DNA of 64,000 bases, from NCBI RefSeq assembly GCF_006715095.1, contig NZ_VFMO01000001.1:2418001-2482000 (forward strand), given 5' to 3'. A model generated the notes under the pieces. That model was given only the letters and a program-made list of their open reading frames with translations. It was not told the DNA's origin and made no database searches. The translations under genes were made by a program, and so were the position numbers. Origin of the DNA: Yimella lutea (lineage in GTDB: Bacteria; Actinomycetota; Actinomycetes; Actinomycetales; Dermatophilaceae). This document shows, piece after piece, positions 40,751 through 49,185 of this stretch. How positions within the stretch are numbered: position 1 is the stretch's first letter; each line of letters starts with the position of its first letter.

Positions 40751-41305
40751 TCACACCTTCAGAAGACGTGTCATGGAGTTTTTGTCGAGCAACCGTTCCC
40801 TGCCGTCGACCTTGACAACTGCCATACCCAGACCGAGCGCGGGCTGCAGGTCCGAATCGCTGTCACCCACCATCACGCAGCGGCGCGGATCGGCCCACGG
40901 CGCACGGTCCAGAATGTGGCGGAACAAGCCGTCCGCGGGCTTTCGGCAGGCGCACGTGCCGGCCAAGTGAGGGCACACCGCGAACGCGTCGATGCGACCC
41001 GGTTGCAGGCCCTCGATCAGCGCCCGATGCACCGCGACGAGCGCTGCGGCGTCCATCAGTCCCTTGCCGACGCCCTGCTGGTTGGTGACGATCGCGACCG
41101 GGATTCCATGGTCGTTCAGCGAGCGGACCGCGGCGGCCGCCCCCGGCAGCACCTGCAGATCCTCGGGACGCTCGATGTAACCGGGGCGGTGGACGTTCAG
41201 CGTGCCGTCGCGGTCGAGCAGGACAAGATCCCAACGCCCGCGGGCAGAGGGTTGCGGAATCCCTGCGGTGCCCGCGCCGAGCAGTTCGGCGTCAGACAGA
41301 TGCAT
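40751..41305 (-). CDS. gmhB: HAD-IIIA phosphatase, D-glycero-D-manno-heptose 1,7-bisphosphate 7-phosphatase-like
   Basis: HAD-fold phosphatase that would remove the 7-phosphate from heptose 1,7-bisphosphate. From ATG 41305 it has 184 residues: nucleophile motif LLDRDGTLN (about 28-36), VTNQQGVGKG (about 73-82), the GmhB-specific zinc loop CPHLAGTCACRKP (about 110-122), and the acidic motif MVGDSDSDLQPA. The zinc loop separates it from histidinol-phosphatases without the loop, but HisB-type activity is not fully excluded. It overlaps gmhA by 14 bases, so the pair is coupled. ATG 41305 was preferred to the frame start at 41341, which lies well inside gmhA. Confidence 0.85.
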   Translation of the reverse strand: MHLSDAELLGAGTAGIPQPSARGRWDLVLLDRDGTLNVHRPGYIERPEDLQVLPGAAAAVRSLNDHGIPVAIVTNQQGVGKGLMDAAALVAVHRALIEGLQPGRIDAFAVCPHLAGTCACRKPADGLFRHILDRAPWADPRRCVMVGDSDSDLQPALGLGMAVVKVDGRERLLDKNSMTRLLKV

Positions 41306-41945
41306 CGCGGGACAGTACGTCGACGGCCTCGCACCACACATGTGCCCACAGCATGTGGACCTCCTGGATGCGCGGCGTCGAGCGCGAGGGCACGACGAGC
41401 AGGTGATCGACCGATTCGGCCAGGTGTGCCCCGCCTTCCCCCACCATCGCGATGGTTAGCAGACCACGACGTCGTGCCTCGGCCAGCGCCGCCACGACGT
41501 TCGGACTCGTGCCGCTGGTGCTCATGGCCAGCAACACATCGCCCTCCTGGCCGTGCGCGGCGACACCGCGGGTGAAGACCTTGTCGTAGCCGTAGTCGTT
41601 GCCTACCGCGGTGATCGACGAGAGCGACTCGGCCAGGTTGATCGCCGGCAGCGGGTCGCGGTCGTGGATGCACTTGCCGATGAACTCGGCCGCGACATGG
41701 GACGCGATTGCGGCCGACCCGCCGTTGCCGGCGACCAGCAGCGTCCGTCCCGCGACGAGGGCCGCGATGAGTTCCTCACCGGCGGTTCGAACCGCATCCG
41801 CCAACTCCGGATCGGCGAGGGCACGGGCCAGCTCCGCCCAATCGTTGATCCCATCGGCGAGTTGCCGGTGCACGGCCGCGGTCGCATCCCCGGGGGTCGT
41901 GCCGTGCAGCGGGTGAGTGTCCGGGTTCACTTCTGGGCTCGCCAT
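41292..41945 (-). CDS. gmhA: SIS-domain sedoheptulose-7-phosphate isomerase-like protein
   Basis: Probable isomerase converting sedoheptulose 7-phosphate to D-glycero-D-manno-heptose 7-phosphate. From ATG 41945 it has 217 residues with one SIS domain: LVAGNGGSAAIASHVAAEFIG (about 62-82, phosphate binding), AMSTSGTSPNVVAAL (about 133-147) and the C-terminal IQEVHMLWAHVWCEAVD, whose Gln, Glu and His match the zinc/active-site helix of GmhA. ATG 41945 overlaps the hddA end by 19 bases; the longer frame back to 42101 runs antisense-like through hddA. Together with hddA and gmhB it completes the D,D-heptose 1-phosphate route. Confidence 0.87.
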   Translation of the reverse strand: MASPEVNPDTHPLHGTTPGDATAAVHRQLADGINDWAELARALADPELADAVRTAGEELIAALVAGRTLLVAGNGGSAAIASHVAAEFIGKCIHDRDPLPAINLAESLSSITAVGNDYGYDKVFTRGVAAHGQEGDVLLAMSTSGTSPNVVAALAEARRRGLLTIAMVGEGGAHLAESVDHLLVVPSRSTPRIQEVHMLWAHVWCEAVDVLSRDASV

Positions 41946-43003
41946 GAGACGACACCTTCCTTGCTGAACGTCACCTCGGACACCACGAGCCCCATGTCGA
42001 TGAGTCGCTGAGCCACCAGGTGGCGCCTCTCGAACTCGCAGACGAAGACCATGTGACCGCCGCCGCCGGCACCGGTCACTTTCCCGCCGAGCGCACCGCA
42101 CCGGCCGGCTTCCTCCACGGCCTCAAGGATGAGGGGGGTGGCGATGCGCGAGGACATCTTCTGCTTCTCCTGCCAGGCCTGACCCAGAAGTCGGCCGACG
42201 GTGTCGACCTCGCCCCGCACCAGCGCGATCTTCATCGCCGCAGCGAGGTCCTTCTGTGCGCGCAGACCGGCCAGGGCCTGGCTGTCGCCGGTCTCGTACC
42301 GGGAACGCTGGTCCTCGATGATGTGGTCACTCACCCGCGTCGCCCCGGTGAACGCGAGCAGCATGTTGTGTTCGAGTTCGTGCACGGTTGCCGGGCGGAT
42401 CCGGAGCGGGTTGACGATCACCTGCTCCTTCTCGAACTCGATGAAGTTGAAGCCACCGAAAGCTGCTGCGTATTGATCCTGGGAACCGCCGGGGATCCCG
42501 AGGTCCTCGCGCTCGAGCTTGTAGGCCAACTCGGCAATCTCGTACGGCGTGAGGTCGACATTGCAGTGCTGGGCCACCAGGCCGATCACCGACACCATGA
42601 CCGCACTGGAGGAACCGAGTCCGGAGCCGGGGGGCGCCTGGGTGTGCAGGAACAGGTCGAAGCCGCCGGACGGCGTTGCTCCTTCGAAGTCACGCACGCG
42701 GGCGATCGCCGCCTTGGGCAGGTCGAGTTGTCCGTCGTACTCCACCGGCTGGTCGATGTCGAAGCCGATCGACTTGCCGAAGTCCTGCGACTGGACGGTG
42801 ACCTTGCCGTCCGTGCGCGGACGCAACGTGGAGAAGGCGAACGCGGAGATCGTGCTCGACAGAACACACCCGCCCTCGCGCTCCGGGAACGGCGACACAT
42901 CCGTACCGCCACCGGCGAACGAGATCCGCAATGGCGCCCGGGCCCGTAGCACTGGGCGGCGGTGATCGATGACAGAAGGATCGGTCGGCTGCGTGAACGT
43001 CAT
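41927..43003 (-). CDS. hddA: GHMP kinase, D-glycero-alpha-D-manno-heptose 7-phosphate kinase-like
   Basis: Sugar kinase of the GHMP superfamily that would phosphorylate C1 of heptose 7-phosphate. From ATG 43003 it has 358 residues: RAPLRISFAGGGTDVSPFPE (about 21-40, typical of HddA and fucose-kinase-like members), the ATP loop APPGSGLGSSSAVMVSVIG (about 122-140), and GKVTGAGGGGHMVFVCEF (about 305-322). The start has GGAGG 12 bases upstream; a frame reaching 43690 is antisense to the acyltransferase and is rejected. It is first in the five-gene reverse operon. The nucleotidyltransferase (HddC) needed to make GDP-heptose is not in the window. Confidence 0.87.
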   Translation of the reverse strand: MTFTQPTDPSVIDHRRPVLRARAPLRISFAGGGTDVSPFPEREGGCVLSSTISAFAFSTLRPRTDGKVTVQSQDFGKSIGFDIDQPVEYDGQLDLPKAAIARVRDFEGATPSGGFDLFLHTQAPPGSGLGSSSAVMVSVIGLVAQHCNVDLTPYEIAELAYKLEREDLGIPGGSQDQYAAAFGGFNFIEFEKEQVIVNPLRIRPATVHELEHNMLLAFTGATRVSDHIIEDQRSRYETGDSQALAGLRAQKDLAAAMKIALVRGEVDTVGRLLGQAWQEKQKMSSRIATPLILEAVEEAGRCGALGGKVTGAGGGGHMVFVCEFERRHLVAQRLIDMGLVVSEVTFSKEGVVSWRAQK

Positions 43004-43093
43004 CGGGACGGCTAACCTCCACCACGTCGAACCGATTTCCCAGCAGGTCGATGAGAAACTTACTGCACAGTAGCCAGGAGTCGGGAGAGAGGT

Positions 43094-44239
43094 ATGCGCA
43101 GATTCCCGATGCTTGACGGGCTGCGGTTGCTGGCTGCAGGTCTGGTGCTGGTCTCCCACGTGGCCTTCTGGACGGGAGCGTCCGGGATCGATGTCAGCGG
43201 CCCGTTGCTGGCGCGGGGCGACAGCGGAGTCGCGGTGTTCTTCGCCATCTCGGCATTCCTGCTGCTGCGCCCCTACTTCGGGCGCGACGTCGACCTGCGT
43301 CGGTACGTCGTGCACCGCGCGGCACGGATCCTGCCGGCATACTTCGTCGCGCTGGCCGCCGTCTGGCTGGTGCTGTTCCTGCGGACGGGCTCGGTCGGCG
43401 GCGCGATCGATGTCGTGGCGCACCTGTTCCTCCTGCAGGGTTACACAGGCGCCGACTACCAGGCGTTCACCCAGACCTGGAGCCTGACTACCGAGGTCAC
43501 GTTCTACGCGCTCGTGCCGTTCGTCGGACCGGTGTTGGCGCGTCTCGCACGACGCGACGTCCGGCGAACGCTTCTCCTTCTCGCTGCGGTCGCCCTCGTC
43601 GGCGTGCTCGCTCAGGCACTCGCGACGGCCGGCACGGCGGCACGCGCCACCACGTGGCCGGGAGTCCTGGCCACCAGCGTGATCGGTCACGCCTCGTGGT
43701 TCGCCGCCGGTGCAACGCTGGCCGTACTGATGTCCGGAGCCGGACGAACGTGGCTCGCCGGTCGCGTCCCGGCGCCGTCCGCGAGCATGTTGTTCTCGAC
43801 CGCAGCGCTGACCTATCTCCTCGCGTCCCTCCCGTGGGCCGGACCGGTCGACCTCACGGCGCCGACGGTGTCACAGGCGATCGTGAAGGAATTGCTCTAC
43901 ACCGCGTTCGCGTTTCTGGCGCTCGCGGCCGCGACCCGCCCGGCCGGCGACGAAGCTGCCGAGCGAGTGCATCGCTCCCCCGCGCTGCGCCTGGCAGGCG
44001 ATCTGTCGTATGCCGTGTTCCTCTGGCACGTCCTGGTGCTGCAGGTGCTCTACCTGGTAGCAGGATGGCCTTTGTTCGCAGGCGGATTCGGCTGGATGTT
44101 GTTCGCTGTAGTCACCGTGACGGGCATGATCGCCTATGCCTCGGCCCTACTCATCGAACAGCCGGTGATGAAACGGTGGGCCTCGAAACCGACGACTGCC
44201 CCGGACGACGGAACGGTACTTCCGTCGCGATCACGGTGA
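43094..44239 (+). CDS. acyltransferase 3 family membrane protein
   Basis: Ten-helix membrane O-acyltransferase that acylates sugars or glycans at the membrane. The 381 residues begin with the family block RFPMLDGLRLLAAGLVLVSH, including the active-site His (about His22). YVVHRAARILPAYFVAL holds the RxxR-type arginines, TWSLTTEVTFYALVP follows, and LSYAVFLWHVLVLQ lies near the C-terminus. There is no SGNH domain. ATG 43094 has GGGAGAGAGGT upstream. It is divergent from hddA across 90 bases. Its last 89 bases overlap the end of the AftD-like gene on the other strand. Rv0228, an acyltransferase beside DUF3068 in M. tuberculosis, is the positional counterpart. Confidence 0.9.
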   Translation: MRRFPMLDGLRLLAAGLVLVSHVAFWTGASGIDVSGPLLARGDSGVAVFFAISAFLLLRPYFGRDVDLRRYVVHRAARILPAYFVALAAVWLVLFLRTGSVGGAIDVVAHLFLLQGYTGADYQAFTQTWSLTTEVTFYALVPFVGPVLARLARRDVRRTLLLLAAVALVGVLAQALATAGTAARATTWPGVLATSVIGHASWFAAGATLAVLMSGAGRTWLAGRVPAPSASMLFSTAALTYLLASLPWAGPVDLTAPTVSQAIVKELLYTAFAFLALAAATRPAGDEAAERVHRSPALRLAGDLSYAVFLWHVLVLQVLYLVAGWPLFAGGFGWMLFAVVTVTGMIAYASALLIEQPVMKRWASKPTTAPDDGTVLPSRSR

Positions 44240-47200
44240 GCGTGAGCGTACCCAGCACCTGGCCGGCTGCCGCTCCCCAGGAACGCTGATCCACCACTCC
44301 CCCGAACGCGAGCGCCAGCCCGGCGAGAGTCATGGCGAGCGCCGCGACGAGCGGTCGCAGACGCCGGGGTGACGCCGCTGCACCGAGGCCGACGAGGACG
44401 CCCACCGGACCGGCGGCGAGGCCACCGACAACAGCGCCGAGCAGCGCGCTGCGAACCGGGCCGGCTCTGTGTGTTTCAGGCTCGTCCTCGACGCCGTCGA
44501 ACGAAGACGTCGCGTCCACCCGTCGGGTGATGAAGGCGACCGCTGCCAGGAGCAGGACGCACAGGAGTCCGACCAGCAGCCCTGCGCGATGCCAGGCGGT
44601 CGGAGCGAACATCTCCCGCACGGCACCCTCACCCGGGGCGTACGCCTGCCGCCAGCCGTCCACCGTCAGGCTGGTTCTCCCCCGCGCGGTCCAACCCGGG
44701 TTGGCACCGTGCGTCGTGACGAACAGCGGTTGCTGTTCACCGCGGGGTGGGGATCCGAGGAGCAGGTGCTCGACCTGCGCACCCTCGGCGGGATCGACCC
44801 GGATGTCCAGTCCGCCGGGCGGCACGTCGACCCGCTCCGAGAAGCACGGGACGGCACGACGCAGCGTCCCGGTCGCTCCTGCGGCGAAGCGGAGCGGGAG
44901 CTTGGAAGCACCCAGGGTCACGGATCCGGCGGCGCCACAACCTGATCCACCGGCTTCGGCAGTCCGCACCCACACGGACAACGGCACTCGGCCACCCGCC
45001 TCGATGCGCACGCGCCGACGGAGCACCTCTTCCTCGCCCGCACGGGAGGGCACCGTCGCAGCGGTCACGTCGGCTCCGAGCAGCAGCGCGCCTGTCCGCA
45101 GATCGACCCCGTCCGGGACGACGACGATCGAGCCGATGGCAACGCCGTCGAGCGAAACCTCGTTCAAGCCCATCACCGGTTTCGCAGCACCGTCCGGTGC
45201 CCGCAGGGACACCCGGATCGTGGTCGTGCCCCGGGCGATGGAGAAGTCCGCGTGTTGCGCTGCCGGGTGTCGTGACTGACCGTTCACCGTGATCTGCGCC
45301 GGCACGGTCAACCCTTGTCCGGTGGCCACGCCGACTCGCATCCGCCCACCGTCGGAGGGTGCGTCGAGTTCAAGGTCGTAGGTGGCCGTCGTCTCGTGAT
45401 CGCCGGTGAGCCAGGTCGTCCGCGGGTCACCGTCGATCGCCGCGTACTGCGAATGCGCAACCGAGACAGGGGCTTTCGCGAACGGGTCCGCCGCACTGGA
45501 ACTGGCGGCAAGGGCTCGCAGGCCGATGAGTTGACGATGCGGTCGCGCCTGGGCCGGCACCGGCGGTGGGAGGTCCTTGGATCCCGCCACGCCCGGAGAC
45601 GGGTCGGATGCCGGAAGGGTCGGACCGTAGGCGAGTTGAGCGGGCGCGCCGTTGTGATAGACCCGCCAGCCGCCGGAGTCGGTGACGAGGCCGGCCGGCT
45701 CACGCGTGTCGGCCGACAGCACGGTCGCGATGTCACGGGTGATCGCTCCGGTGGCAAGAGCGGCGGGCAGCGCTTCGGATCCACCGGACATCACCACCCG
45801 CGCCGCGGTTCGCTCGACCGGCGTGGGTGCGACCCGCCAGATGGAGCGGTGCTTGTCGCGCTCCCCCGCCACCTCGGCCAGTCCGGGTGACGCGGCGAGG
45901 GTTTTCTCGACGTTCTCCCATGAGCCGGCCCCGGCATTGCCCGCAAGATCACGCCGGACGACGACGGTGCGGATCCCCATGCGCGCCAACGATTCTGCGA
46001 GCGCGGGCTGCGATTCACCGGACGCAGCCAGCGCGTCGATTGCGTCCAACATCCTCGTCGCCACCGGATGACCCAGCGGTGCGGAGGCGCGCACTACAAC
46101 CGGACTGTTGGCCATCGCGGACAGCGGTTCGTCGGTGGACCGTCCCCAGGTGTAGGACGCCGTACGCGACGACGGGAGCAACAGCGTGGACCCCTCATCG
46201 CCGGACAGCCGGTCCACGGTCTTGGCGGCTCGCTGCCAGGACGCGGGTACGGCGCTGTACGACGCGTCGGAACCGACCCGTCCTTGCCACAGGGGCACGA
46301 GAGCGAGCAGCGTGACCGCCGCGACGGCACCGGCACGTATCCTGCGCTCGAACAGGTCGCGTCCGCGCAGGTGTGCCGACGAGCCCACCAGACCCGCCAG
46401 CCCGAGCGCCAGGGGCAGGCGGATGAGCAGGTCGATCTTGTGGACATTGCGGAACACGACCAGGGGTCCGTCGAGCAAGCCGCGGACGGCGTCCGCGAAG
46501 GGTGCGCCGGCGAAGCCCGGGTGACCGACGACCATGACCAGCGTGCCGAGGACAACGCTGACCAGCGCGAACCGGCGCACCACCCCCCGTAGGCGCAGTA
46601 CCCCCACCACCCCGAGCGCCGCGACCAGACTCGTCAGGACGATCGCGGTGAGAGACTGCGCGACGATCCACCCGCCCTGCCAGGACGGGTGGCCCTCGGC
46701 GTCCAGGATGTAGGCGATCCAGTTGTTCGCACCACGCAGCGTGTTGGGCACCGAGGTGACCGCGGTCGTGATCGAGGCCGTCTCGATGTAGTCAAGGAAC
46801 GGATAGGCATAGCCGCCCAGCACGAACAGCGGCAACACCCACCACAGACCGCCGAGCGCGGCGGCGAGCAGCAGCAACAGTATTCGCCGTCGGCCCACCG
46901 GATGGACGGCCAGCAGGATGAGGGCCGGCACCACCGCCACCGCGGACGCTGTCGCGTTCACCCCGCCGAGTGCTGCGACCAGGAGCCCGAGTCGCGCAAC
47001 CGGCGCGAGAAGCGCACGGCCGCGAATCCGCGGGTCGCAGAACCCGCCGGCCGCCAGTAACAACCAGGGCGCGACGGCCCCCGGCCAGGCCTCGACCGAG
47101 TGATCGGACAACAAGGTGAGCACCCGGGGTGAGAGCGCGTACGCGGTCGCGCCGACCAGCGATGCCGTCGGCCCGGCGATTTCCCAGCGACGGATCAGTG

Positions 47201-47534
47201 CTCTGACGCCGGTGAACGCGACGACGATCAGCAGGGTCCACCAGATCCGTTGGACGACCCACGTCGGCAGACCGAGCGAATGCCCGACGCCGAAGACCGG
47301 CCCCATCGGGAAGAGGTACCCGTAGGCCTGGTTCTGCAACTCCCCGAGCCCGTTGTGCCCGTTCCATGCGTCCAACGAGCGTCCGAGGTAAGCCCAGGGG
47401 GCGATCGTGAGGTCGACCTTGGTGTCGGGCTGGATGCGGCCGGGTTGGACGAGCCACGGGATGAGCGCGATCGCGAGGAGCCAGACCCGATCGTAGAAGC
47501 GAGCCCTCGTTGCACGCTCCGTCCGAACGCTCAT
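44151..47534 (-). CDS. AftD-like GT-C arabinofuranosyltransferase family protein (1127 residues)
   Basis: Giant polytopic membrane glycosyltransferase. The N-terminal GT-C half has about 11-12 helices (15-430) and the AftD/DUF3367 signature: PGRIQPDTKVDLTIAPWAYL (about 31-50) with the acidic residue expected to bind polyprenyl-phosphate sugar, then ELQNQAYGYLFPMGP. A large extracytoplasmic part holds a discoidin-like segment (AIDGDPRTTWLTG, about 695-707), and helices return near residues 1015-1095. M. tuberculosis AftD adds arabinofuranose branches to arabinogalactan/LAM. Here the donor sugar is unknown. ATG 47534 overlaps the preceding methyltransferase (ATGA). The 3' end overlaps the acyltransferase by 89 bases. 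Confidence 0.88.
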   Translation of the reverse strand: MSVRTERATRARFYDRVWLLAIALIPWLVQPGRIQPDTKVDLTIAPWAYLGRSLDAWNGHNGLGELQNQAYGYLFPMGPVFGVGHSLGLPTWVVQRIWWTLLIVVAFTGVRALIRRWEIAGPTASLVGATAYALSPRVLTLLSDHSVEAWPGAVAPWLLLAAGGFCDPRIRGRALLAPVARLGLLVAALGGVNATASAVAVVPALILLAVHPVGRRRILLLLLAAALGGLWWVLPLFVLGGYAYPFLDYIETASITTAVTSVPNTLRGANNWIAYILDAEGHPSWQGGWIVAQSLTAIVLTSLVAALGVVGVLRLRGVVRRFALVSVVLGTLVMVVGHPGFAGAPFADAVRGLLDGPLVVFRNVHKIDLLIRLPLALGLAGLVGSSAHLRGRDLFERRIRAGAVAAVTLLALVPLWQGRVGSDASYSAVPASWQRAAKTVDRLSGDEGSTLLLPSSRTASYTWGRSTDEPLSAMANSPVVVRASAPLGHPVATRMLDAIDALAASGESQPALAESLARMGIRTVVVRRDLAGNAGAGSWENVEKTLAASPGLAEVAGERDKHRSIWRVAPTPVERTAARVVMSGGSEALPAALATGAITRDIATVLSADTREPAGLVTDSGGWRVYHNGAPAQLAYGPTLPASDPSPGVAGSKDLPPPVPAQARPHRQLIGLRALAASSSAADPFAKAPVSVAHSQYAAIDGDPRTTWLTGDHETTATYDLELDAPSDGGRMRVGVATGQGLTVPAQITVNGQSRHPAAQHADFSIARGTTTIRVSLRAPDGAAKPVMGLNEVSLDGVAIGSIVVVPDGVDLRTGALLLGADVTAATVPSRAGEEEVLRRRVRIEAGGRVPLSVWVRTAEAGGSGCGAAGSVTLGASKLPLRFAAGATGTLRRAVPCFSERVDVPPGGLDIRVDPAEGAQVEHLLLGSPPRGEQQPLFVTTHGANPGWTARGRTSLTVDGWRQAYAPGEGAVREMFAPTAWHRAGLLVGLLCVLLLAAVAFITRRVDATSSFDGVEDEPETHRAGPVRSALLGAVVGGLAAGPVGVLVGLGAAASPRRLRPLVAALAMTLAGLALAFGGVVDQRSWGAAAGQVLGTLTLTVIATEVPFRRPGQSSVSRPTVSSPAVR

Positions 47535-48256
47535 CGGTGGTCCGGTCGCCGCCGAAGGATCAACAACAGGTTCCAGGTCAACACTTCGCGCACGCCGGGC
47601 ACCGTCACCAGGTGCGCCGCCCAGTCCGGAAGATAGCGCGGACGGGCGGCCAGCACCTCGAGGTCCGGGTGCGACTGCGCCCAGTCCAGTCCCTGCCGGA
47701 CGCTGACCCGGAACAGAGTGTCGTCGACCAGGTTCTTGGGTCGGTGGCCGTGCTTGCGCTCGTACCGGCGCGCTGCGCGGTCACCGCCGAGCCAGTGCCA
47801 AGGAGACGTCTCGTGTCCGCCCCAGGGTGACAACCAGTTGGTGTACGACAGCAGAATCGTCCCGCCGGGTTTGGTCACCCGGACCAGTTCGTCGGCGACC
47901 CGTTCCGGTTCCGCGACGTGTTCCCAGACGTTGCTGCTGAACACGACATCGGCGGTGCCGTCGGCGAACGGCAGAGCGGCAGCAGTCGCGACGACCCCAC
48001 CGTCGTGCACCGAGGGAACGTTCACGTCATGATCGATGGGCACGTATCTGGCTCCGGCAGCACGGAATTCACGTGCGAACTCGGCCGGTCCGGCCCCCAC
48101 GTCGAGGACGAGGACGTCGTCGAATTTCACCCACTCGTCCAACAACTGCACGGAGTCCTGAGCCAGGGCGCCGTAGAACACTTCGGGGCGGGTCTGCTCG
48201 AGTCGGAAGGCGCGGAACAAACGCACCGACCGACGAAGGCCACGCCGTGTTGTCAT
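47531..48256 (-). CDS. class I SAM-dependent methyltransferase
   Basis: Methyltransferase of the glycan locus. From ATG 48256 it has 241 residues: motif I VLVLDVGAGPAEFAREF (about 46-62), the acidic end of strand 2 in VPIDHDVN, ALPFADGTADVVFSSNVWEHV (about 96-116) and VTKPGGTILLSYTNW. The overall form is like mycobacterial Rv0224c-type proteins. The start overlaps the upstream methyltransferase (48253-48256) and its stop overlaps the AftD-like gene, so three genes read as one coupled operon. A frame running back to 48553 is antisense-like and rejected. Confidence 0.85.
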   Translation of the reverse strand: MTTRRGLRRSVRLFRAFRLEQTRPEVFYGALAQDSVQLLDEWVKFDDVLVLDVGAGPAEFAREFRAAGARYVPIDHDVNVPSVHDGGVVATAAALPFADGTADVVFSSNVWEHVAEPERVADELVRVTKPGGTILLSYTNWLSPWGGHETSPWHWLGGDRAARRYERKHGHRPKNLVDDTLFRVSVRQGLDWAQSHPDLEVLAARPRYLPDWAAHLVTVPGVREVLTWNLLLILRRRPDHR

Positions 48257-49152
48257 CGGGGACGACGCGCGATCAGCTGGAGCGTGGGCCGCATCGCCGG
48301 CACCACCGCTCGTCCGGCGATCACCAGGGGTGCGGTGGCCGCGGCGGCCCCCAGGACCGCCTTGGAGGCAAGGACCCCGTGCGGGGTCGACTTGCGGGCG
48401 AACCTGCGAGCGACCGAAGCGATGTCCGTGGACAGGCTGTCGAGCAGCGGTCGGCGCACCTCGATGTCGATGAATCCGGCCGCTCGCAACGCCTGCTCCG
48501 CGCTGGCAGCGGTGAAGAAGCGAACGTGAGTGGGGTCCTCCAGCATCCACCACGCGGATCCGTAGGCCGTCAGGCCGGCGCTGTCCCCGGCCGGCGTGAA
48601 GAACTGCACCTGGCCACCCGGCTTCAGCAGGGCGTGGGCGATGCGCAGCGTCTTCGCCGGGTCGATGACGTGCTCCAGTACGTGGATGCCGAAGACCAGG
48701 TCGACCGCCACCGATCCGTGCGGGATCTCCTCGACCGGGCAGGCATACAGGTCGCCGTGCTGCCGCACGACCTCGTCGACCCTCAGACCCAACTGGTCGG
48801 GGTCCGCGCCGGCGACCGTGGCACCGACGTCCAGGAAACGGCGCAGCATCGACCCGGTGCCGAAGCCGATCTCGAAGACGGAGTCCGGGACGCTGGAGCG
48901 CACCATCTCGCGGTAGGTCAGGGCGAGACGTGCCTTGTCGAGCGTGGGCTCCCCGCCGTACGCCTGATCGCGGTGAGCGGCCGGTGCTGCCGCCAGGTCA
49001 CGCGTCAGATGACCACATGCGGTGCACTGCTGGAGCACATCGCCCGCCGAGAGCGTCCGGGGTGAAGTCGTCGCGGAACAGACCTCACACGCTTGAGTCG
49101 CGATTATTGCTACCTCCGAGTAACCAATAGGCGCTAGCCTAGCGACGCACAT
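48253..49152 (-). CDS. class I SAM-dependent methyltransferase with N-terminal zinc ribbon
   Basis: Methyltransferase with a four-cysteine ribbon CEVC...CTAC at its start, then SAM motif I VFEIGFGTGSMLRRF, DLVFGIHVLEHVIDP and LLKPGGQVQFFTPAG. Proteins with this ribbon often methylate sugars or nucleotide sugars. The start is unclear. ATG 49152 is the only canonical start that keeps the ribbon, but it has no SD and lies upstream of a TAGGCT -10 candidate (49136-49141). A good GGAGG (49113-49117) sits 5 bases before an in-frame ATA at 49107 and 8 before ATC, suggesting a rare start codon or a sequence error. It leads an operon with the next methyltransferase and the AftD-like gene. Confidence 0.8.
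   Translation of the reverse strand: MCVARLAPIGYSEVAIIATQACEVCSATTSPRTLSAGDVLQQCTACGHLTRDLAAAPAAHRDQAYGGEPTLDKARLALTYREMVRSSVPDSVFEIGFGTGSMLRRFLDVGATVAGADPDQLGLRVDEVVRQHGDLYACPVEEIPHGSVAVDLVFGIHVLEHVIDPAKTLRIAHALLKPGGQVQFFTPAGDSAGLTAYGSAWWMLEDPTHVRFFTAASAEQALRAAGFIDIEVRRPLLDSLSTDIASVARRFARKSTPHGVLASKAVLGAAAATAPLVIAGRAVVPAMRPTLQLIARRPR
49132..49144. promoter_or_regulatory. 13-bp palindrome carrying face-to-face -10 boxes
   Basis: CGCTAGCCTAGCG reads TAGCCT on the plus strand (49135-49140) and TAGGCT on the minus strand (49141-49136). Both fit TANNNT, for the glycosyltransferase and the methyltransferase operon respectively. The two promoters would overlap fully, so only one polymerase could bind at a time. 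Confidence 0.4.
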
Positions 49153-49185
49153 CACATGAGCTGGCAAACACCGCAAGGAGAGTAC

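Noticed and set aside
41927..43690. 587-codon frame extending hddA to 43690
   Set aside because: The extension is antisense to the acyltransferase. The GHMP kinase begins at ATG 43003 with GGAGG upstream.
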